Source: Comamonadaceae bacterium G21597-S1
Lineage (GTDB): Bacteria; Pseudomonadota; Gammaproteobacteria; Burkholderiales; Burkholderiaceae_C
Direction of reading: 5' to 3'
Assembly: GCA_027214345.1 (NCBI GenBank)
Contig: JAPWHR010000003.1
Location: 1 to 64,000 of the forward strand
DNA length: 64,000 nt
Positions 10,127-17,842 of the stretch are shown here, in pieces (positions within the stretch are counted from its first letter, which is position 1; every line of letters begins with the position of its first letter). A program made the translations under genes and the position numbers. A model generated the notes under the pieces. The model was given only the letters and a program-made list of their open reading frames with translations, was not told the origin of the DNA and made no database searches.

Positions 10127-10777
10127 CTAGATATCGGTCGGCACCAGTTGCTCGGTCGCGAACACCCGCTGCACGGCTGGGCGCTCCAGCACGCGTTTCA
10201 TGTGCGGGCCCAGGTGCGGCCGCTCGCGCGCCGGGGCCGAGGAGAAATTGCGCGTCCAGCGGCACAACATCAGGCTGTAGGCATCTATCGCCGAATAGTC
10301 GGCACCCAGCAACCACGGGCCGCCGTGGCGGGCCAGTTCAGCATCGAGCTGGTCGAGCAACACGCCGACGCGCTCCTGGGCATGTGCCTTGAGTTCGGCC
10401 GCGCCGTCGATGTTGCCCTGGTTCATCCAGCGCTCGGGATAGAAATAGGTCAGCAGCGCCGGCTGCAGGGTGTTGGTCATCCACACCAGCCACTTGTAGC
10501 CATGCGCCCGCGCGGGCGAGCCCACCGGCGGCAGCAGCCGTGCCGCTGGCGCACTGTCGCTCAGGTGCAGGCAGATCGCGGCCGCCTCGTACAGCACCAG
10601 CGCCCCGTCGACGTAGACCGGGATCAGGCCGTTGGGATTGAGTTGCAGGTATTCGGGAGTCTTGTGGCCGGCATTGAGCCGGTCGACCAGCACGAGCTCG
10701 AACGGTGCGCCGATCTCCTCGAGCAGGATGTGCGGCGCCATGCTGGCATTGCCGGGAAAGTAGTGCAACTGACGCAT
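10127..10777 (-). CDS. Glutathione S-transferase
   Basis: 216 residues. The N-terminal thioredoxin-like domain starts MRQLHYFPGNASMAPHILLEE and carries the NPNGLIPVYVDG segment and the EAAAICLHLSD glutathione-binding turn (usual E-S/A). The C-terminal helical domain ends near FATEQLVPTDI. Family members conjugate glutathione or act in ring-compound degradation. The catalytic position near residue 10-12 has Asn/Ala/Ser, as in beta/nu-type GSTs. Cytosolic; possibly co-transcribed with the NTF2-like gene 62 bases downstream. Confidence 0.85.
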   Translation of the reverse strand: MRQLHYFPGNASMAPHILLEEIGAPFELVLVDRLNAGHKTPEYLQLNPNGLIPVYVDGALVLYEAAAICLHLSDSAPAARLLPPVGSPARAHGYKWLVWMTNTLQPALLTYFYPERWMNQGNIDGAAELKAHAQERVGVLLDQLDAELARHGGPWLLGADYSAIDAYSLMLCRWTRNFSSAPARERPHLGPHMKRVLERPAVQRVFATEQLVPTDI

Positions 10778-10935
10778 CGGGAGACCCCAGGATGGACATC
10801 CGCGCCGGACCGCCCGACGCTCGCAGAACAATGTACCACCGGCGCGCCAGGGCCGTGGCCACCGCCGCCCGCACCATCCGTGCGCCGGGGCCGGCATCGG
10901 CCCCGCCCGCAGGCATCGGGACGGCCGCTTGGCGC

Positions 10936-11622
10936 TCAGCCCAGATGGCGGGCAAAGAAGGCGAGCGTACGTTCGAGCGCCAGCGCTGCCGCAGGCGCGT
11001 CGAACGAGGCACGCTGGTCGCAGTTGAACCCATGCTGGGCAGGATAGACGTGTACCTCGGTTTCCGGCTGCGCCTTGGCGAACGCATGCACGCCTTCAAG
11101 CGCAATCGCATGGTCCTGTTCGCCGAAATGGCACATCACGGGGCACAGCGGCTTGCGTGCGGGCTCCTCGCCCACCGTCATGCCGCCTCCGTAATACGCC
11201 ACCGCGGCAGCCAGGCCCGGCAGCAGGCAGGCACTGCGCCACGCCACCAGGCCACCCCAGCAATACCCGACCGCTCCGACCTTGCCGGCTTGGCTGGCGC
11301 CATAGGCCACGGCGGCCGCGACGTCCGCAAGCACACCCGGCGCCGGCAAGGCCTCGGCGGCCGCCTTGAGCATGCGACCCTGCTCCACGTCGGCGGCTGC
11401 GTATCCGAGCTCGACGCCGTGGCGGACCCGGTGGAACAGTGCCGGCGCCACGGCCAGGTAACCCTGGCGCGCAAAACCGTCGGCCACCGCTCGGATGTGG
11501 CTGTTGACGCCGAAGATCTCCTGCAGCACCACCACGGCGCCGCGCGGCGCCTGCGCGGGCCGCGCAATGTAGGCGGGCGATGTGAATCCGTCCTGCGCCG
11601 TCAGTTCGATCGTCTCGGTCAT
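10936..11622 (-). CDS. Dienelactone hydrolase family protein
   Basis: 228-residue alpha/beta hydrolase of the dienelactone hydrolase (carboxymethylenebutenolidase) family. The catalytic triad is visible: nucleophile Cys in GYCWGG, Asp in FGEQDHAI and His in YPAQHGFNC. LQEIFGVN near residue 35 matches the family's substrate-gating Glu. It would hydrolyse a dienelactone in chlorocatechol-type pathways or a related ester. No dedicated aromatic-degradation genes lie beside it, so the substrate is open. Confidence 0.85.
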   Translation of the reverse strand: MTETIELTAQDGFTSPAYIARPAQAPRGAVVVLQEIFGVNSHIRAVADGFARQGYLAVAPALFHRVRHGVELGYAAADVEQGRMLKAAAEALPAPGVLADVAAAVAYGASQAGKVGAVGYCWGGLVAWRSACLLPGLAAAVAYYGGGMTVGEEPARKPLCPVMCHFGEQDHAIALEGVHAFAKAQPETEVHVYPAQHGFNCDQRASFDAPAAALALERTLAFFARHLG

Positions 11623-11689
11623 CGTGTGTCGTACTCCATGGATGGACCGGCCGGCCAGGCACCGTGCCTGCGGCAGGTCATCGGTTGCA

Positions 11690-12292
11690 TCATGATCCGG
11701 CCAACCTGCGCTGCAGGAAGTCCAGCCGGTCCTGGCCCCAGAATATCTCGCCGTTCACGCAGTAGCTGGGGCCCCCGAACACGCCGGCGTCGATCGCCGC
11801 CTGGGTATGGGCCTCGTAACGCCGTGCCGTGGCAGGCTCGCGCGACTGCGCCAGCCGAGCCGCGTCCAGACCCTGCTCGGCCAGCAATTGCGCGAGCACC
11901 GCGGGGTCGGCGATGTCGCGCTGCTCGGCCCACACGGCCGTCAACACTGCACCGGCCAGTCCGAGCGCGGCGTCCGCGCCATCGGCCTCGTCGACCGCGA
12001 TGATCAGGCGTGCGGCATCGTCCCCCTGGACCGGGAAAAAACGCGGCTGCACATGGATTGGCATCTGCAGATGGTCGGCAAAGCGGCGCAACTCCACCAG
12101 CCGGTAGGCCTGCCGTTGCGGCGCGCGTTTGCCCAGCGGCAACCCGCCGGAGGCCGCGAACACCTGGCCGAAGTCCGCTGGCAACACCCGCACCGTGGCG
12201 CCGCTGGCACGGGCCAGCGCGACGAAACGCGCGTGGCCCAGATAGGCCCAGGGGCTTTGTGGCGGGAAGTAATAGTCGATGGTCGTGCTCAA
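11690..12292 (-). CDS. 2-hydroxychromene-2-carboxylate isomerase-like (DsbA/kappa-GST fold), TTG start
   Basis: 200 residues with the N-terminus STTIDYYFPPQSPWAYLGHA, where SPWAYLG holds the catalytic Ser of kappa-class GST/NahD-like isomerases, and the C-terminal VFGGPSYCVNGEIFWGQDRL that is near-invariant in the family. NahD isomerises 2-hydroxychromene-2-carboxylate in naphthalene degradation with glutathione as cofactor. The start is taken as TTG at 12292 because a perfect AGGAGG lies six bases upstream and the family begins there; no in-frame ATG fits. The real substrate is unknown. Confidence 0.8.
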   Translation of the reverse strand: MSTTIDYYFPPQSPWAYLGHARFVALARASGATVRVLPADFGQVFAASGGLPLGKRAPQRQAYRLVELRRFADHLQMPIHVQPRFFPVQGDDAARLIIAVDEADGADAALGLAGAVLTAVWAEQRDIADPAVLAQLLAEQGLDAARLAQSREPATARRYEAHTQAAIDAGVFGGPSYCVNGEIFWGQDRLDFLQRRLAGS

Positions 12293-12388
12293 TCCGGGCC
12301 TCCTGTGTGGACAGACAGGATACAACGCCGGCCAGGCTCGTGTATCGTGCGCATTGCAAAACCGCAACCCCTACAAACGAGGAACTCC

Positions 12389-13135
12389 GTGAAACGCATT
12401 GTGTTGATCACCGGTGGATCGCGCGGCATCGGTGCCGCGACCGCCATTCGTGCAGCCGCCGACGGATTCGCCGTCGCCGTCAACTACAACAGCAACGCCG
12501 GCGCCGCGCAGGCGATCGTGGCCCGGATCCAGGCGCAAGGGGGCAGCGCCACGGCGGTCCAGGGCGACGTGGCCGATGAATCGCAGGTGCTGGCGATGTA
12601 CCGCCGGATCGACGAGACGCTGGGCCCGGTCACGGCACTGGTGAACAATGCCGGCGTGGTCGACGTGACGGCGCGGGTCGACCAGATGGACTGGCAGCGC
12701 CTGCGGCGCATGTTCGATACCAACGTGCTCGGAACCTTCGTGTGCACCCGCGAGGCGCTCAAGCGCATGAGCACCCGCCATGGCGGCCCGGGCGGCACCA
12801 TCGTCAATATCTCGAGCGCCGCGGCGCGGCTGGGTGGGCCGGGCCAGTACATCGACTATGCCGCCTCCAAAGGCGCCATCGACACCTTCACCGCAGGCCT
12901 GGCGAAGGAGGTCGCGACCGAAGGCGTTCGCGTCAATGCGGTGCGCCCGGGCATCATCGAGACCGATATCCATGCCTCCGGAGGTCATCCCGACCGGGCC
13001 AGCGAAATGGCGCCGTCGGTGCCGATGCGACGCGCCGGCAGCGCAGACGAGGTGGCCAACGCCATCGCCTGGCTGCTCAGCGAGCAGTCGAGTTATGTCA
13101 CCGGCGCGATCCTGGACGTGACCGGCGGGCGCTGA
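12389..13135 (+). CDS. SDR family oxidoreductase (GTG start)
   Basis: 248-residue classical short-chain dehydrogenase. Cofactor motif TGGSRGIG near the N-terminus, NNAG motif, catalytic Ser in IVNISSAAARLGG and YxxxK as YAASK. C-terminal SSYVTGAILDVTGGR is typical. NADP(H) preference is likely from the RSRG-type glycine loop, but not certain. The GTG at 12389 has GAGGA six bases upstream and starts at the beta-1 strand; the longer open frame upstream is antisense to the isomerase gene. Substrate unknown. Confidence 0.85.
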   Translation: MKRIVLITGGSRGIGAATAIRAAADGFAVAVNYNSNAGAAQAIVARIQAQGGSATAVQGDVADESQVLAMYRRIDETLGPVTALVNNAGVVDVTARVDQMDWQRLRRMFDTNVLGTFVCTREALKRMSTRHGGPGGTIVNISSAAARLGGPGQYIDYAASKGAIDTFTAGLAKEVATEGVRVNAVRPGIIETDIHASGGHPDRASEMAPSVPMRRAGSADEVANAIAWLLSEQSSYVTGAILDVTGGR

Positions 13136-13157
13136 GCGCCGGCGCGCCGCCGAGGCA

Positions 13158-13745
13158 TCAATCCGGCGTGTAGTCCGGCTCCTGGTGCTGCAGGACCTTG
13201 ACCAGCCGGTTGCTGGTGTTGCGCAGCCGCTGCGCCAGCAACTGGGTGAGCTTGACCAGGATCTTGGCTCCGATCGCCGGATGGTCCTGGATCAGATGCG
13301 CGATGGCCTCGCGCGTCAGCACGCCGGCGCGCACGTCCTCGATCGCGATGCAACTGGCGTACCGCGGCGCCGAATCCAGCATCGACATCTCGCCGATGGA
13401 CGCACCTTCCTTGACCACCGCCAACCGTGACGATTCGCCGGTGTCCTCCGAGCGCTTGACCACGTCGACGGTCCCCTCGAGCAACAGCAGCATCCACTCG
13501 CCGACCTCCCCCTGGGTGATCAGCGCCTGTCCTGCGCGCGCACGCACGGTGGGCATCAAGGCGCCCAGCGTATCGGCTTCGGCCGGTGTCAGGTCCTCCA
13601 GCAGGGCGGCCGTCTGGCGCCAGTGTTCGCCCAGGCTGGACAGGTCGCCACACACACCCTCGATCTGCAGACCGGCGCGCTCGAAATGCGCCCGCAACTG
13701 GAGCTCGGCCTGGGTCGGCAGCCTCAGCGCAGCGCGCTCAGCCAT
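13158..13745 (-). CDS. Cyclic nucleotide-binding domain protein without HTH
   Basis: 195 residues: a short helical N-terminus, then a cNMP-binding beta-roll (QALITQGEVGEWMLLLLEGT; phosphate-binding-cassette-like GASIGEMSMLDSAPRYASCIA) and a terminal helix. There is no room for the CRP helix-turn-helix, so it is not a DNA-binding regulator by itself. Its start overlaps the 3' end of the lipoprotein gene by 22 bases, which suggests translational coupling to the lipid-transport operon upstream. The expected Arg of the cassette is present (PRYAS). Role unknown. Confidence 0.75.
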   Translation of the reverse strand: MAERAALRLPTQAELQLRAHFERAGLQIEGVCGDLSSLGEHWRQTAALLEDLTPAEADTLGALMPTVRARAGQALITQGEVGEWMLLLLEGTVDVVKRSEDTGESSRLAVVKEGASIGEMSMLDSAPRYASCIAIEDVRAGVLTREAIAHLIQDHPAIGAKILVKLTQLLAQRLRNTSNRLVKVLQHQEPDYTPD

Positions 13746-14371
13746 TGGGTGATATCCGACAACACGACATCGGAGGCCGCGGTCAACGCGCGCACGCCGC
13801 CCGCGGCATCCGGACTGGGCGCGGGCTGCTGCGCGACGAAACTACGCTGCGCCAGCATGGGGGCGCCATCGGCCCCCGGACCCGCCACCGTGGCGAGCAC
13901 GCGCACCAGTCCGACACTGGTACCGGGCGCATCGAACACCTGGCTGAACTCGTGCAGTTCGAGCTGCAGATGTCGCGCCGGGCGGCCACCGGGCCGCAGG
14001 CCATCGCCGTCGCGCAACACCGGTTGCCGCTGGCCAAGCACCTCGTGCAGGCGTTGCCGCAGCAACTGCGCCGGCGGCATGCTCCAGCGCGCCAGTGCAT
14101 ACGGCTGCAGCATCTGCGCATCCGCATAGGCCAGCCGGTACAACAGCGCCGTGCTGTCCAGCGCACGCGCCGCCTCGACTTCGCCGAGCAGGATCGGCGG
14201 CGGCCGGGTGTCGGCGGGCGCGGCCGGCGTGGCCCGGGCTCCCGGGCCAAAGTCGTACACGACCGCGCGCTGGGGCTTGTCCGGCAACACGGTGCAGGCC
14301 CCCAGCAGCAGGCAGGACGCCAGCAACCAGGGTCGGAAGGTCCGGGCCGAAGCCGCTCGTATTGCCGTCAT
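13724..14371 (-). CDS. ABC-type transport auxiliary lipoprotein (PqiC/DUF330-like)
   Basis: 215 residues with a lipoprotein signal ending in the lipobox LLGAC. The rest follows the PqiC/YmbA pattern (VYDFGPG, PPILLGEVEAARALDSTALLYRL, then LQLELHEFSQVFD). Such lipoproteins anchor MCE-type transporters to the outer membrane. The ATG overlaps the stop of the MCE gene by four bases. It is gene four of a five-gene operon with the ATPase, permease and MCE protein. Confidence 0.82.
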   Translation of the reverse strand: MTAIRAASARTFRPWLLASCLLLGACTVLPDKPQRAVVYDFGPGARATPAAPADTRPPPILLGEVEAARALDSTALLYRLAYADAQMLQPYALARWSMPPAQLLRQRLHEVLGQRQPVLRDGDGLRPGGRPARHLQLELHEFSQVFDAPGTSVGLVRVLATVAGPGADGAPMLAQRSFVAQQPAPSPDAAGGVRALTAASDVVLSDITQWLSALR

Positions 14372-15408
14372 GGCCTGCCTTTCAATGCGCCGAAACCGGG
14401 CTCGCCCGGCCCCGGTGGAATCGGTCCGTTGCCGAAGATCAGCGACTGTGGGTTCTCGCTGACGGCATTGACCGTGCGGCTGACCTGCCGCGCCGCGCGC
14501 GTGGCCTCGTCACTGGTGCGGTTCAGACGCGGCAGAGTGCTGGCGTTGAACGCCTGACCCGCCTCGGTCAACGCCACCGCGCCCTGGGTCAACGCCGCCG
14601 CTCCTTCGGTCAGCCGGTCGACGGCGCCGCCCTTGGCATTGAGCCGATCGGCCAACGCCGTGAACGCGGCCGCCGTGGTCCTGAATTCGGCCACGGTCTG
14701 GTCGATGCCGGTGGCGGAGTTCTGCAAGGTCTTGAGTGTGGCCGTCGCGTCGCCGACGAAACGCGGGATGTTGACGCGTTGCGGTCCGAGCTGGGCATCG
14801 AGGATGTCGCCCATGTTGGCCGAGAGTTTCTGCACCTGGCCGGACATCGCCTGCACGCTGGCGGCGGCCTCGCCGAAGCCGGCGATGGTCGCCATCAGCT
14901 GCTTCTGATGCTCCGGCGCCAGCAGCTGGTTGACCCGTTCGCTGGTCTGCTCGAGTCGGGTCAGGATGGCCACGCCCTGGTCCGACAACTTGGACAGCAG
15001 GCTGGCGCGCATCGGAATACGGGCCGGTTGCGCCTCGCTGGTGACCAGCGGGGTCTTGTCCTCGCCCTCGTCGTCGAGCTGGACGAAGGCCAGCCCGGTC
15101 ACGCCCTGGAAACCGAGCGTCGCATACGTGGCCGCCGTGATCGGCGCCGATTCGGACAAGGCGATACGCACCAGCACATTGCCCACCGCCTTCGGGTCGA
15201 ACCCGATGTCCATCACCTTGCCCACCGCCACGCCCTTGTAACGGACGGCGGCCTGCGACTGCAGTCCGTTGACCGCCTCTGGGCTGGATATTTCGTAGAC
15301 CCGGTGTTCGCCGGTATCGCGCGTCAGCCACGTGGCCATGGCGATCAGCATCGCCGAGACCACGATCACGAAGATGCCGGCCGCCAGTGCATGCGCCTTG
15401 TTTTCCAT
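14368..15408 (-). CDS. MCE (MlaD-family) transporter protein
   Basis: 346 residues: one N-terminal membrane anchor (about residues 8-28, AAGIFVIVVSAMLIAMATWL), an MCE domain (SPEAVNGLQSQAAVRYKGVAVGKV ... LGFQGVTGLAFVQL) and a long helical C-terminal tail with many Leu/Ala heptads. MCE proteins form hexamers that carry lipids across the periplasm. With a STAS-fused permease, ATPase and PqiC-like lipoprotein, it forms a complete system related to, but distinct from, the MlaABCDEF layout. Confidence 0.88.
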   Translation of the reverse strand: MENKAHALAAGIFVIVVSAMLIAMATWLTRDTGEHRVYEISSPEAVNGLQSQAAVRYKGVAVGKVMDIGFDPKAVGNVLVRIALSESAPITAATYATLGFQGVTGLAFVQLDDEGEDKTPLVTSEAQPARIPMRASLLSKLSDQGVAILTRLEQTSERVNQLLAPEHQKQLMATIAGFGEAAASVQAMSGQVQKLSANMGDILDAQLGPQRVNIPRFVGDATATLKTLQNSATGIDQTVAEFRTTAAAFTALADRLNAKGGAVDRLTEGAAALTQGAVALTEAGQAFNASTLPRLNRTSDEATRAARQVSRTVNAVSENPQSLIFGNGPIPPGPGEPGFGALKGRP

Positions 15409-15420
15409 ACGACAACCTTT

Positions 15421-16230
15421 CTATACCGCAAAGGGATATTCGCGCAACAACTCCATCGCGCGTTGCCCGCGTTCGCCCAGGAAAAAATCATGGATGAACG
15501 GATGCGGAAATGCAATCACGTCCTTGGGCGCGGCGTTCACGATGACATGCTTGTCCGCCAGCACCGCGACGCGGGTGCTGAGCTCGTACAAGGTGTCCAG
15601 GTCGTGCGTCACCATCACCACCGTCAGGTCCAGTTCGCGGTGCAGCGAGCGGATCAACGCGCAAAAGGCATCGGCGCTGTCCGGGTCCAGCCCGGCCGTC
15701 GGCTCGTCCAGCAACAGCAGCGGAGGATCCATGATCAGTGCCCGCGCCAGCGCCACCCGCTTGATCATGCCACCGGACAGGTCGGACGGCATCTTGTGCG
15801 CATGGACCGCGTCCAGCCCGACCATCTGCAGCTTGACCAGTGCGGCGTCGCGAATCAGTTCATCAGGCAACTGCTTGAGTTCGCGCAACGGAAACGCGAT
15901 GTTGTCCAGCACGCTGAACGCCGAGAACAAGGCGCCGTGCTGGAACAACATCCCGACCCGGCTGGCGGCGCCCACGTCCGACAACTGCGACGCCGGACGG
16001 CCCAGCACCGAGACCTTGCCACGGGCCGGCGTCTCCAGCCCGAGGATGGTGCGCAGCATCACCGTCTTGCCGCTGCCCGACCCGCCGACCAGCGACACCA
16101 GTTCGCCGCGGTCGATGTGCAGGTTCAGGTTCTCGTGCACGACGATCTCCCGGCCTGCGACACGAAAGATCGACCACAGGTTGCGGATTTCGACGACACC
16201 CGGCGAGGCCGGCGCAGCGGGTGCGGTCAT
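15421..16230 (-). CDS. MlaF-like ABC transporter ATP-binding protein
   Basis: 269 residues. Walker A is GGSGSGKTVM, the signature is LSGGMIKRVALARAL (the MlaF-type 'SGGMxKRVALARA'), Walker B LLLLDEPTAGLDP and switch VTHDLDTLYE. The Walker A variant with GGSGSGKT and the signature assign it to the MCE lipid-transport group. The ATG at 16230 has GGAGC seven bases upstream; the frame extends 50 codons further without family similarity. Lies 109 bases after the permease gene. Confidence 0.9.
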   Translation of the reverse strand: MTAPAAPASPGVVEIRNLWSIFRVAGREIVVHENLNLHIDRGELVSLVGGSGSGKTVMLRTILGLETPARGKVSVLGRPASQLSDVGAASRVGMLFQHGALFSAFSVLDNIAFPLRELKQLPDELIRDAALVKLQMVGLDAVHAHKMPSDLSGGMIKRVALARALIMDPPLLLLDEPTAGLDPDSADAFCALIRSLHRELDLTVVMVTHDLDTLYELSTRVAVLADKHVIVNAAPKDVIAFPHPFIHDFFLGERGQRAMELLREYPFAV

Positions 16231-16339
16231 CGCGCAAGCTCCATGGCGGTCGATCGGCCGGCAGACGATACGCCCATGCGCGGCGCCATCACGGGTTTGC
16301 CTTGCGTGCCGCTTGCTGGCGGAGTCGCCGCAGGACGCC

Positions 16340-17473
16340 TCATATGCCGACGTCCTTGAACAACACCGCGAACAGGGCATCGACCAGGATCACGACGGTG
16401 ATCGAGGTCACGACCGAGGCCGTCGTGCCTTCGCCCAGGCTCTCGGTATTGGGCTTGACCCGCAGCCCGTAGTGGCAACCGACCAGGGCGATCAGCACAC
16501 CGAACACCATGGCCTTGCTCATGGCGAGCGTCAGGTTGGCCACTTCGACCGTCGCGGGCAAGGCCGAAATGAAATAGGCCGGCGTGATGCCCATCGACAG
16601 GTCCGCGGCCAGGATGCCGCCGAACAGCGCGGCCAATGTCGTCCACACCGTGAGCAGCGGCATCGCGATCGCCATCGCGATCGCACGCGGCATCACCAGC
16701 CGGTAACCCTGGGCGATACCCATCACGCGCATGGCGTCGAGCTCTTCCGTGACCCGCATCACGCCGATCTGTGCCGTGATCGACGAACCGGAGCGCCCGG
16801 CGATCAGGATCGCGGCCAGCACCGGCGCGAGTTCCCGGATCAGCGCAATGCCCAGGACATCGACGATGAAGGCATCGGCACCGAACTTGCGCAGTTGCTG
16901 CGACATCAGGTAGGCCAGCACCACGCCGATCAGGAATCCGACCAGCGCGGTGATCGGCATTGCGGTGGCACCGATGCGGTACAGCTGGCCCGACACGTCG
17001 CGCCAGGGGCCGTCGCGCGGCGCGCGCAGCAAGCGCCCGAAGTCCATCAGCAACTGGCCGATGAGCCGCAGCAGGTCGCGGCCATGGTCCACCACCTGGT
17101 ACACCCGCTCGCCCAGGCGCAGATACCGTTGCAGCCAGGTCAGCGGAACCGCCGGCGGCGGTGCCACCGAAAACCGCGCGACCCGGTCGAGCATCGCGCG
17201 TTGCGCGGCCGAGGCCAGCAATTGCGCCGGCCATTGGTGCCCCCAGGTCCTCCACAACAACTGCGCACCGGTATGGTCGAGCCGCTCGAGGCCGCGCAGG
17301 TCCCAATGGCCTTGTGCGCCCCTGGCCTGCGGCTCCAGCGCGTCGATGCTGCGCCTGAGGCCGCTCCAGGCGACCGGCCGCGCCAGCTCCGCGGCGCACC
17401 AGCTTCCGCCCAGGGTCACCTGCCAGCCGTTCGGGGCCAACTGGCAGCTGAGATGCGGACTGGATTCATCCAT
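16340..17473 (-). CDS. MlaE-family permease with N-terminal STAS domain
   Basis: 377 residues. Residues about 1-105 form a STAS-like (MlaB-like) domain (LRGLERLDHTGAQLLWRTWG); the rest is a MlaE permease with the hallmark GxxVGxxxxY and conserved ELAPVLAAILIAGRSGSSITAQIGVM and ELDAMRVMG motifs. In E. coli the STAS protein MlaB is separate; here it is fused. The ATG at 17473 precedes the STAS domain. It is the first gene of the five-gene lipid-transport operon. Confidence 0.9.
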   Translation of the reverse strand: MDESSPHLSCQLAPNGWQVTLGGSWCAAELARPVAWSGLRRSIDALEPQARGAQGHWDLRGLERLDHTGAQLLWRTWGHQWPAQLLASAAQRAMLDRVARFSVAPPPAVPLTWLQRYLRLGERVYQVVDHGRDLLRLIGQLLMDFGRLLRAPRDGPWRDVSGQLYRIGATAMPITALVGFLIGVVLAYLMSQQLRKFGADAFIVDVLGIALIRELAPVLAAILIAGRSGSSITAQIGVMRVTEELDAMRVMGIAQGYRLVMPRAIAMAIAMPLLTVWTTLAALFGGILAADLSMGITPAYFISALPATVEVANLTLAMSKAMVFGVLIALVGCHYGLRVKPNTESLGEGTTASVVTSITVVILVDALFAVLFKDVGI

Positions 17474-17842
17474 GTAATTGGTGGACCACGGCGGGCGGCA
17501 GGTGGAAGTCGGATTCGTGCGATCGTACCCGCTGCGCCCTTGCGGGCACCCGCGCACCACAACAGCCGGCGTGAACGGGGCGGTGTCGGGTACCGCATCG
17601 AACACGGGATTACCGATATTTGCACCAACCGGGTGCGCGATACGCACCGCACTTGGGGGTAAATCCCGATACCGGAAGCCATTGTCGAGGCGTACATTCA
17701 CTGCACTCGATGGTCGCCGTCACCGGCGCCCGGCTTGAGGACCCTGGAGACTACAACGACACGGTGGCCGCAGTGGTGGCAAACCTCGAAAAAAGCGCTG
17801 GAAGCCCCGGCGCTTTTTTCATGGGCGATCCCGGTCGCAGCG
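17474..17842. other. Intergenic region upstream of the lipid-transport operon
   Basis: A 369-base gap between mrdA (3' end) and the STAS-permease gene. It contains the probable mrdA terminator at 17789-17819. The permease frame stays open upstream to 17701 without conserved sequence. No tRNA or other gene was recognised. A promoter for the lipid-transport operon must lie here if the terminator works, but I could not pick one with confidence. Confidence 0.6.
17789..17819 (-). terminator. Intrinsic terminator after mrdA
   Basis: AAAAAAGCGC and GCGCTTTTTT form a symmetrical hairpin with an 11-base loop, so either strand shows a stem followed by a T-run. It lies 23 bases past the mrdA stop codon on the minus strand. 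Its place ends the mreBCD-mrdA transcription unit before the lipid-transport operon. The GC part of the stem is short (4-5 bp). Confidence 0.6.

Noticed and set aside
14095-16359. 754-codon plus-strand frame across the MCE operon
   Set aside because: Antisense shadow of the lipoprotein, MCE and ATPase genes; low-complexity His/Arg/Gln composition.
16660-16690. Repeated ATCGCGATCGCC motif
   Set aside because: It encodes the Ala-Ile-Ala-Met helix repeat of the MlaE permease; a by-product of coding sequence, not a regulatory repeat.
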